Shown: positions 52,225-59,315 of the stretch, one piece after another
Layout: each line of letters opens with the position of its first letter
Position numbering within the stretch: position 1 is the first letter of the stretch
Assembly (NCBI RefSeq): GCF_034521915.1
Contig: NZ_JAXHLU010000019.1
Coordinates: 1-64,000 of the forward strand
Origin: Fodinibius sp034521915
GTDB taxonomy: Bacteria; Bacteroidota; Rhodothermia; Balneolales; Balneolaceae
DNA length: 64,000 nt
Direction of reading: 5' to 3'
Notes under the pieces: generated by a model
The model's database searches: none
The model's input: only the letters and a program-made list of their open reading frames with translations
Told to the model about the DNA's origin: nothing
Translations under genes and position numbers: made by a program

Positions 52225-52803
52225 TTAGATGATTTTATCAAGAGACTGCCTGTAGTTGCTATCCGAATCGTTGTAGCTTTTGATATCCATTTTTAGTCGT
52301 TGTTCAAAATCAAGAGATAATTCTTCATAACTACCATATCCCAATTGTTCAGCGATGCATCGAAGAGAAAGGTTTTTGTAAGAAATCAATTCTTTAGCCC
52401 GCTCAAACCGCAGGGTGTCGAAATATCTTTGGATGGAGCACCCGCTTTCGGATAAAAATTGCTTGTCCAGTTTGTCGTATTCAACCTGCATGAATAACTC
52501 CAGGTATTCAGAATAAGAATCAATCCATTTTATGGTTGTATTAAAGTAAAGTAACCGAATGAGTAATGTCTTTACTTTTTCAACCATCTGAGCTTTTTCA
52601 GAGATCAGCAGATCAAAACCATATTTTTTCAGCTGTTCTTTTATTTGTTGAATAATAGTATCAGATGGCTTATTGATTACTGCGTGTCCCAATTCAACAT
52701 CATGTACGGTGCACCCCAATTGTACCAGCGATTGCCTCACTACAAGTATGCACTGAGGGCAGACCATGTTTTTTATATATATTATATACCTGCCGTTATT
52801 CAT
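52225..52803 (-). CDS. HMA-AraC metal-responsive regulator
   Basis: 192 aa from ATG 52803, chosen because GGAGA stands 8 bp upstream; an ATG at 52833 has none. Residues 5-65 form a heavy-metal-associated domain with CPQC (15-18), the copper-binding loop. Residues 110-190 form an AraC-type double HTH (LSLRCIAEQLGYGSYEELSLDFEQRL). The pairing suggests that bound Cu/Ag changes DNA binding. It is divergent from the MFS gene, and TTTAAG boxes stand before both genes, so it may regulate itself and the island. 51970-52224, just past its 3' end, holds no gene. Confidence 0.78.
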   Translation of the reverse strand: MNNGRYIIYIKNMVCPQCILVVRQSLVQLGCTVHDVELGHAVINKPSDTIIQQIKEQLKKYGFDLLISEKAQMVEKVKTLLIRLLYFNTTIKWIDSYSEYLELFMQVEYDKLDKQFLSESGCSIQRYFDTLRFERAKELISYKNLSLRCIAEQLGYGSYEELSLDFEQRLKMDIKSYNDSDSNYRQSLDKII

Positions 52804-52868
52804 AAATATTCTCCACATTTTAGGTGAATACACATTAGCATAACCACTAAAAAATAGACGAAGAAGCC

Positions 52869-52885
52869 TTAAATAAACCTTAAAT
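52869..52885 (-). promoter_or_regulatory. TTTAAG-N5-TTTAAG box 7 (regulator gene)
   Basis: On the minus strand TTTAAG-GTTTA-TTTAAG, 11 bp apart, 65 bp before the HMA-AraC start. It points with the gene, as all other boxes do. Confidence 0.7.
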
Positions 52886-52985
52886 CGTCTGCATTTTTTT
52901 TAATCGTCAGATAACTCATTTAAAACAGAAGTATAAAACAAGCCATTAAAAAATATTTCTTACTTATTGATACTATTTTAGCCCT

Positions 52986-53002
52986 TTTAAGCTTCTCTTA
53001 AG
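52986..53002 (+). promoter_or_regulatory. TTTAAG-N5-CTTAAG box 4 (MFS gene)
   Basis: TTTAAG at 52986 and CTTAAG at 52997, one mismatch, 11 bp apart, 54 bp before the MFS gene. TATATAAT follows 9 bp later. Confidence 0.65.
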
Positions 53003-53056
53003 GATGACGGTTATATAATTGTCAGAAATAACTATAGTAAAATAAACTCCGGTTGG

Positions 53057-54265
53057 ATGAAGAAAAAAGAGATCGGTATTCTGCTTGTGTGCCTGTTCCT
53101 TGTGATGATCGGCTACGGCCTCACGCTACCCATACTTCCCTTCCTGGTGGAACAATCGGCTAAATCTAATGGGTTCCTGAATTTTTCACCGGCTCTTCAT
53201 GTGGGATTAATGACCGGAATTTTTCCGTTGATGCAGTTTTTAACGGCCCCGCTTTGGGGACGTTTGTCTGATCGTATCGGCCGCCGCCCTGTTTTGGCGG
53301 CGGGAATGATGGGATATGCTCTTTCATTGATCTTATTCGGATGGACGATTGACCTGATGTTTTTATATATACTCCGGATTGTGGGCGGTATATTTTCAGC
53401 TTCCGTACTTCCAACGGTCAACTCTTGGGTCACGGATCTGAGCGATTCGAACTATCGGGGCAAAGCACTTGCCTGGACAGGTGGGGCGGCAAGTCTTGGT
53501 GTTATTTTTGGGCCGGTGTTGAGTTCTTTCTTTTTGGGAATTGACTGGTTCAGCGAATGGTCATGGAAGCTGTTGACGGCTAATCCCTATACGGTGGCAT
53601 TCATGATCGCCGGTTTCATGGCCATATTTGCTTTTGCAACCGTACTTCTATGGCTTCCCAATAAACGAATGACTATGAGATATGAAGTCCATAAAGAAAC
53701 AAAAATAGCGGATTGGGCCCTAACAAAAGCAAAAATGATTCCCTTTTTACTTTATGCGTTGGTAATACAGGGAGCCCTTTCCATGTTTGAAAGTACTTTT
53801 GCCCTTCATGCACAACAGACATTAGGATACAGCGTACTGGAAATGGGATACATATTTATGGCCTGCGGACTTGGTATGAGCCTAAGTCAGATTGGTCTTA
53901 CCGGCCCTCTCTTAGATCGGTGGGGCGAAAAAAGAATACTTTTAATAGGCTTTCTTTTTGTTGGGCTCTCTCTTTTTCTTTTGATGCTTGTAGATACATT
54001 CACGATGATAATTTTATTGGTTTCCTATATGGCTTTAGGCATAGCTCTAGTCACACCAACACTTGCATCTTTAACCAGCAAAATAAGTACTAATAATAAT
54101 ATAGGTAAATGCATGGGGTTGCTAGCTTCTTACAGTAGCTTGGGTCTGACCATTGGTTCATTCCTTGGTGCTGGTTTGTACTCTGTGAATATCCATCTAC
54201 CGTATTTGGTTTTTACGATTATAGTCTTCACCGTTCCGATACACATGATAAAATCTTTTGAGTAG
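53057..54265 (+). CDS. MFS efflux transporter
   Basis: 402 aa, about 12 membrane helices. The loop 2-3 motif GRLSDRIGRRPVLAAG is the MFS motif A, repeated more weakly in the second half (LLDRWGEKRILLIG). LPTVNSWVTDLSDSNYRGKALAW resembles the drug-exporter subgroup (TetA-like). It probably exports a drug or metal complex using the proton gradient. Monocistronic by context; box 4 stands before it. Confidence 0.8.
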   Translation: MKKKEIGILLVCLFLVMIGYGLTLPILPFLVEQSAKSNGFLNFSPALHVGLMTGIFPLMQFLTAPLWGRLSDRIGRRPVLAAGMMGYALSLILFGWTIDLMFLYILRIVGGIFSASVLPTVNSWVTDLSDSNYRGKALAWTGGAASLGVIFGPVLSSFFLGIDWFSEWSWKLLTANPYTVAFMIAGFMAIFAFATVLLWLPNKRMTMRYEVHKETKIADWALTKAKMIPFLLYALVIQGALSMFESTFALHAQQTLGYSVLEMGYIFMACGLGMSLSQIGLTGPLLDRWGEKRILLIGFLFVGLSLFLLMLVDTFTMIILLVSYMALGIALVTPTLASLTSKISTNNNIGKCMGLLASYSSLGLTIGSFLGAGLYSVNIHLPYLVFTIIVFTVPIHMIKSFE

Positions 54266-54341
54266 TTAGCCCTTCTCAGGCTACTCTTATGTACTGAACT
54301 AGAATTGATAAAAAATTAATTAGCCAAAATTCTTCTCCATA

Positions 54342-54358
54342 TTTAAGCTTGTTTTAAG
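54342..54358 (+). promoter_or_regulatory. TTTAAG-N5-TTTAAG box 5 (SHOCT/NhaA operon)
   Basis: TTTAAG at 54342 and 54353, 11 bp apart, 91 bp before the SHOCT gene. The core TTTAAGCTTGTTTTAAGCC is nearly the same as that of box 3. Confidence 0.72.
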
Positions 54359-54449
54359 CCTCCATATGTTAATATATCTATAGAAAAGGACTGATACACT
54401 TTTCTATAGAACAAAAACTAATGTTTGTTAAACCCCAAAGGAGGTACTT

Positions 54450-54743
54450 ATGTGGTTTGAAGACATCTGGAACATACCCCTTTATGTTTGGCTCCTTGTG
54501 GTAATTTTTGCAGCAGTTGTCTTCATAACAACCTTGTTGCGGAGACGTAACCGAGCCGAGCCGGTTAAAGAAAACCTGGAATATTTTTGTCGATGTTATG
54601 CCCGGGGTGAGATAAATCGGGAAGATTTTGAAGAGTTGAAAAAAGATTTGCTGGAATTTGAAAAACAGTTCGATACAACAAAAAAATGTAAACCAACACC
54701 CCGTATGAACATACGGGGTAACAACAAACAACCTGTAAGATAA
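54450..54743 (+). CDS. SHOCT-domain small membrane protein
   Basis: 97 aa after AAAGGAGG. One membrane helix (PLYVWLLVVIFAAVVFITTLL), a basic stop, then the SHOCT pair (YFCRCYARGEINREDFEELKKDLLEFE) and a basic tail. It opens an operon with the His-rich protein and NhaA (5 and 17 bp gaps). Paralogue of the protein at 49632. Confidence 0.8.
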   Translation: MWFEDIWNIPLYVWLLVVIFAAVVFITTLLRRRNRAEPVKENLEYFCRCYARGEINREDFEELKKDLLEFEKQFDTTKKCKPTPRMNIRGNNKQPVR

Positions 54744-54748
54744 ATATT

Positions 54749-54955
54749 ATGGAATGGATAGCTGAAAACTGGTTTCTTATAATAATTACCATTTTGTTTG
54801 TTGCTATGCACCTGTTCGGCCACGGGCATGGCGGACATGGCGGACATGGTGGACACGGCAAACAGAACGGAGGTCACGGACACAAACACGACTCCGGTTC
54901 GCACGAAGGTCACAACCATCCTGAAGACGAGAATCAGAAACACCGGCATCATTAA
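54749..54955 (+). CDS. His/Gly-rich DUF2933-like membrane protein
   Basis: 68 aa. One membrane helix (WFLIIITILFVAMHLF) followed by HGHGGHGGHGGHG repeats and a His/Asp/Glu tail, about 20 His in all. Likely binds Cu, Zn or Ni at the membrane surface. Sits between SHOCT and nhaA in one operon. Confidence 0.75.
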   Translation: MEWIAENWFLIIITILFVAMHLFGHGHGGHGGHGGHGKQNGGHGHKHDSGSHEGHNHPEDENQKHRHH

Positions 54956-54972
54956 CCAGAACTGGTTTGAAG

Positions 54973-56304
54973 ATGGAACTGTTAAAACGAAATCCGCTGG
55001 TAATATTTTTTGAATCCCTGAAGAGCAGAAGTCAGGCCGGGGTGGGAATTGCAATATTATTAGCAGTGATTATCGCAATGATATGGGCAAATTCACCCTT
55101 TAATGAATACTATACAAGATTCATACAAACAGAGATTACCCTCCAAATAAATGAGTTTGTTTTATCAGAGTCCTTGGTTCATTGGGTCAATGATGGACTG
55201 ATGGCCGTGTTCTTCCTCTTTGTGGGACTGGAGTTAAAGCGCGAACTCCTTGGAGGGAAGCTCTCTGATCCCCGAAAGGCTATTCTCCCTATAGGAGCAG
55301 CCATAGGTGGAATGCTGGTACCTGCTTTGTTCTACATGTTATTTAATTATGGGACTGTCAGTCAGAGTGGTTGGGGTATACCCATGGCTACCGATATTGC
55401 ATTTGCGTTAGGTATCCTTTCGCTTTTTGGAAACCGGGTACCAATTGCGTTAAAGGTTTTTTTAGTTGCTCTTGCAATTGTGGATGACTTAGGGGCCGTA
55501 TTAGTAATAGCAGTATTCTATAGCTCTGGAATTTCAGGTATGGATTTGTTTCATGGCTTTCTGTTCTTCCTTGTACTATTGGGGGGCAACTATTTGGGCG
55601 TCAGAAATACCTGGTTTTATGCTCTCTTAGGCATTGCCGGAGTTTGGTTGGCTTTTTTCTTTTCTGGTGTTCACCCTACGGTAGCGGGAATACTTATCGC
55701 ATTTGCTATACCGGGCAGGGTTAAAATCAGTGAAAAACAGTATCTAAAGGATTTAAATAAACTTCATCAACGTTTTCTGGATGCCCAGCCGATACAAGGA
55801 AGTTTTGTATCAGAACGGCAGTTGGAAATTTTGGAAGAAATAAAAAGTAAAACCAATGATGCCACAACTCCCTTACAAAAGATTGAGCATGGATTATCCC
55901 CTGTAGTCGGCTTTTTTATTTTGCCGATATTCGCTCTGGTAAATGCAGGAATTCACATTCACGGAGATATTCCCAATATCCTGAGCCAGGACATAAGCCT
56001 TGGAATTGCTTTCGGGCTGATTGCCGGAAAATTTATTGGTATCACAGGAGCAGCCTGGATATTGTTAAAATTGAAAATAGCCGAGCTTGGAGAGAATATT
56101 ACCTGGGGACAAATTTGTGGGGTGGCTTTGTTGGCAGGTATCGGGTTCACGATGTCATTTTTTGTGACCGACCTCGCATTTCAAAATGAAGAGCTTAAAT
56201 TTGTGGCCAAACTGAGCATACTGTTTACATCTACTGTAGCAGGTATTTTGGGTTCATTGGTGATCTGGATCAGTTCAAAATCGAAATATGAAAATTACAC
56301 TTGA
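54973..56304 (+). CDS. nhaA: Na+/H+ antiporter NhaA
   Basis: 443 aa from ATG 54973 (TTG 54967 would add two residues). NhaA landmarks: ANSPFNEYYTRF, the helix with FFLFVGLELKRELLGG, ATDIAFALGILSLFG, ALAIVDDLGAVLVIAVFY with the paired Asp ion site, and GVHPTVAGILIAFAIP. It swaps Na+ for H+ at the inner membrane. Having it inside a metal operon (box 5) is unusual; it may offset proton flow from metal exporters or reflect a saline habitat. Confidence 0.92.
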   Translation: MELLKRNPLVIFFESLKSRSQAGVGIAILLAVIIAMIWANSPFNEYYTRFIQTEITLQINEFVLSESLVHWVNDGLMAVFFLFVGLELKRELLGGKLSDPRKAILPIGAAIGGMLVPALFYMLFNYGTVSQSGWGIPMATDIAFALGILSLFGNRVPIALKVFLVALAIVDDLGAVLVIAVFYSSGISGMDLFHGFLFFLVLLGGNYLGVRNTWFYALLGIAGVWLAFFFSGVHPTVAGILIAFAIPGRVKISEKQYLKDLNKLHQRFLDAQPIQGSFVSERQLEILEEIKSKTNDATTPLQKIEHGLSPVVGFFILPIFALVNAGIHIHGDIPNILSQDISLGIAFGLIAGKFIGITGAAWILLKLKIAELGENITWGQICGVALLAGIGFTMSFFVTDLAFQNEELKFVAKLSILFTSTVAGILGSLVIWISSKSKYENYT

Positions 56305-56378
56305 AGGAAAATTATTCTAATGTTTTTAATCTCATAAAGACAAACAGCATTATTAACTAAACAAAAAGAGGCTTTATT

Positions 56379-56645
56379 ATGCTTAATATCAAAATCGTAA
56401 GCTGGGCGGCAGGAACGTTTACATCGTTCAGTTTCATCTTATGCGTTATTTACGGGCTTGTTACGCCCGAGAGTATTCATATGCACCAGTTCCTTGAAAT
56501 TGTATTACCCGCCTTTGAATGGATTTCCACCGGCAGCTTTTTTCTGGGGTTAGTTGAGAGTTTTGCCTGGGGCGCTTATTTCGGGTTGGTCTATGTTCCA
56601 ATCTATAATTTTTTCTATAAGCGATGGGGAACCACCGCCGCGTGA
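56379..56645 (+). CDS. DUF5676-like small membrane protein
   Basis: 88 aa, two or three membrane helices: WAAGTFTSFSFILCVIYGLVTP, VLPAFEWISTGSFFLGLVESFAWGAYFGLVYVPIYNFFY. The pattern matches DUF5676 proteins, which are common beside copper ATPases and YHS proteins. It follows nhaA by 74 bp; role unknown. Confidence 0.75.
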   Translation: MLNIKIVSWAAGTFTSFSFILCVIYGLVTPESIHMHQFLEIVLPAFEWISTGSFFLGLVESFAWGAYFGLVYVPIYNFFYKRWGTTAA

Positions 56646-56746
56646 TACATAACTAACAGCATTCGAGGGGGCCGGGTATTCAATCCGGCTCCCAATCTGT
56701 TGAGACGTATCAAAAAGATGAAGGAAATTCAAAACGAATCGACATC

Positions 56747-59155
56747 ATGCCTGATAAATCAGCGATGACAAAGTATTCCTCTAAACGAGGCAAACAGGTA
56801 CTTATCCTGATTTCTCTGGCGCTCGTCTCCTTTAGTATGATTTTGTACGAGATCGTACTGTCCCGCATCTTTTCCGTTATCCTGAGCTACCACTACGTGT
56901 TTGCTATACTCTCTCTGGCTATGCTGGGATTAGGCATGGGTGGCCTTCTGCTACAAAAGGTGAGAAGAATTTGGCCTTCATCGGATACCTATTTGATGGC
57001 TATAATCACAGCTCTGATTCTCGGTTTTACTACGGCGCTCATCCTTTATTTTACGCAGGTTACTTCTGCTTCATGGGCAGCTGTAGTTACCTGGGGCCTG
57101 CTGTTTCTGCCCATTGTTCCTTTCCTTTTTTTCGGAATGACCATTGCCTCCTTTTTCCAGCAAGCCCCGGAGCGAAGTTCACTGCTTTACGGCTTTGATA
57201 TCCTCGGTGGAGCAATGGCGGCTCTTTTCGCTGTACCTCTACTCAATATTGTGCCGGCACCGGCAGTAGCGTTTATTGTTACAGGGATAGCGCTACTTGC
57301 CGGTTTACTTCTGACCGTTACGGTTCCAGCAAGGATATCAACTATTATCCTTTCCATGGTGGCAATTTTCTTTGTTGCGGGAGGTATATGGCTGGTACCA
57401 AAGGAAATCCTGCCTATTAAGACTGATCAGCACAAAGATATTAATCGCCTATTGTACGAAGATTCCAATGATGGACGTATTGTAGAAACACGTTGGAGCG
57501 CTTTTGGACAAACTACCCTCGTTGAAAGCAACCAACAACCCCATAAAAAAATGATTTATATTGACGGAGCAGCCGGTACTTCTATGTTTAGTTTCCAGGC
57601 CCTACTGAAGGATTCAACACTTAGAAGCGACCTGACCTCCAATTTTGGTCAGTTTTTCCCGTTTTATTTTTTAAAGGACAGTGAAAAAGACAGCGCTCTT
57701 ATAATTGGGCCCGGTGGCGGGCGCGATGTATTAGTTGCGTTATTCGGAGGGGTGAAATCTATAACGGCCGTTGAAGTCAATCCCGATCTTGTTCAAATAG
57801 TTAAAGATTACGAAGATTTTAATGGAGGATTATATACGCGGCTGCCTAATCTGAAAGTGATCGTTGAAGAAGGGCGTAACTTTATTCGCAACTCAGTTGA
57901 ACAATACGACCTTATCATGCTAGCCTTGCCGGTCACTAAAAGCAGCCGAAGTATCAGCGGATATGCTCTTACCGAAAACTATTTATTTACAGTGGAAGCC
58001 TTCGGCGATTACCTAGACAGGCTGACGCCCGAAGGGCGCATTATATTTGTTACCCATGGGAATGCGGAACTTTATAAACTGCTTTCTTTAGCATTAACCG
58101 CTTTTGAACAACAGGGGATATCCAATCAACAGGCCATGAACTACCTTTATGTTGTTTCGAAGCATAATATGCCGGCACTGGTTGTTAAAAAGAAGCCATT
58201 TGAAGGAAAAGATATGCAAACCAGGCATGCGGCATTGCATGAGTTAGGTTATGATCAAGGAGAATATTTTGTTCCATTTCAGGAACAAGCTTCCTATGTA
58301 TTACCTGTGCCAGATGATTCATCTTCTACCATAACCTGGAGTATGTTTGATGAAACCATGTACACTGTTTCCGAAGGCACAATGACTATGGAAGAAGTTG
58401 CCAAAAATTTTCCATTGAATATATCTCCGGTTTATGATGACAGTCCTTTCTTCTATAACTTCGATAAAAATCTCCCCGCCCCCTTTCCTCAGTTTTACGG
58501 TTTAATAGTGCTGGGGATCGTTGTTTTAATATTTCCACTGTCGGTAAAGAAACAACCGGCAAAGGTACGGACGAGTTTTATTAGACCCTTTGCCCGACAC
58601 TCTGAATTGAAAAGGTTCCTCTTGGTATTTGTGTTGCTTGGGGCTGGTTTTATGATGTTGGAGGTCTCTCTATTTCAAAAACTTAGCCTGTACCTTAGCA
58701 ACCCGGTCTCAGCCACTTCGATGCTGCTCTTTTCGTTGTTGCTGGGAGTAGGTATCGGTAGTTTGATCAGCGCCCGGATCATCAAAAATCTTTCAGCCGC
58801 TTTAGTCATCAGCACCTTGGCAGTCTTCATATTCAGCCTGGCCTATACCTATTTGCTTGACGAGCTGATGGCATCGACTGTTGCTGGTCCATTTCGGGCC
58901 GGACTGTTAACCGGCCTGTTCGGGATTGCCATGGGGTTTCCTTTCCCCCTGGCACTTAGACTCATGAAACAGCACGGTCTGGAAGAATTTACCGCTGCAA
59001 TGTGGGGTTCTAATGGTTTGGCTTCGGTCGCCGGAGCTGTGTTAGCTATGATCATCGGTATTGAATGGGGATTTACTTCAGCCCTTATGTTAGGTGGAAC
59101 TTTATACTTTTTCACTACACTTTTTTCCCTAATTCGAAAACCTCATGTGATTTAG
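56747..59155 (+). CDS. Membrane-embedded spermidine-synthase-like protein
   Basis: 802 aa. About seven N-terminal membrane helices, a central SAM-binding Rossmann domain with ALIIGPGGGRDVLVALFGG and TAVEVNPDLV (near residues 320-345), then about seven C-terminal helices. The methylase-like domain has the spermidine synthase fold, but the catalytic Asp context is not clear, so the product may be another aminopropyl or methyl transfer. A later ATG at 56765 is possible. It lies between DUF5676 and copA in the metal island; link to metals unknown. Confidence 0.75.
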   Translation: MPDKSAMTKYSSKRGKQVLILISLALVSFSMILYEIVLSRIFSVILSYHYVFAILSLAMLGLGMGGLLLQKVRRIWPSSDTYLMAIITALILGFTTALILYFTQVTSASWAAVVTWGLLFLPIVPFLFFGMTIASFFQQAPERSSLLYGFDILGGAMAALFAVPLLNIVPAPAVAFIVTGIALLAGLLLTVTVPARISTIILSMVAIFFVAGGIWLVPKEILPIKTDQHKDINRLLYEDSNDGRIVETRWSAFGQTTLVESNQQPHKKMIYIDGAAGTSMFSFQALLKDSTLRSDLTSNFGQFFPFYFLKDSEKDSALIIGPGGGRDVLVALFGGVKSITAVEVNPDLVQIVKDYEDFNGGLYTRLPNLKVIVEEGRNFIRNSVEQYDLIMLALPVTKSSRSISGYALTENYLFTVEAFGDYLDRLTPEGRIIFVTHGNAELYKLLSLALTAFEQQGISNQQAMNYLYVVSKHNMPALVVKKKPFEGKDMQTRHAALHELGYDQGEYFVPFQEQASYVLPVPDDSSSTITWSMFDETMYTVSEGTMTMEEVAKNFPLNISPVYDDSPFFYNFDKNLPAPFPQFYGLIVLGIVVLIFPLSVKKQPAKVRTSFIRPFARHSELKRFLLVFVLLGAGFMMLEVSLFQKLSLYLSNPVSATSMLLFSLLLGVGIGSLISARIIKNLSAALVISTLAVFIFSLAYTYLLDELMASTVAGPFRAGLLTGLFGIAMGFPFPLALRLMKQHGLEEFTAAMWGSNGLASVAGAVLAMIIGIEWGFTSALMLGGTLYFFTTLFSLIRKPHVI

Positions 59156-59217
59156 GATTAGGCTCTTAACCAAAAAAATCACTTGATGTTAAACTATTTT
59201 GAGAATTGTCAACCTGA

Positions 59218-59234
59218 TTTAAGCTTGCTTTAAG
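59218..59234 (+). promoter_or_regulatory. TTTAAG-N5-TTTAAG box 6 (copA operon)
   Basis: TTTAAG at 59218 and 59229, 11 bp apart, 81 bp before copA. TTTAAGCTTGCTTTAAGG again shares the CTTG spacer of boxes 3 and 5. Confidence 0.72.
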
Positions 59235-59315
59235 GAATGTTGCATTATCATTAGGTAGAAACTTGAAATTATACCTGATGAATAACATTCATTATAACTT
59301 TAAACGGAGCAAGTC

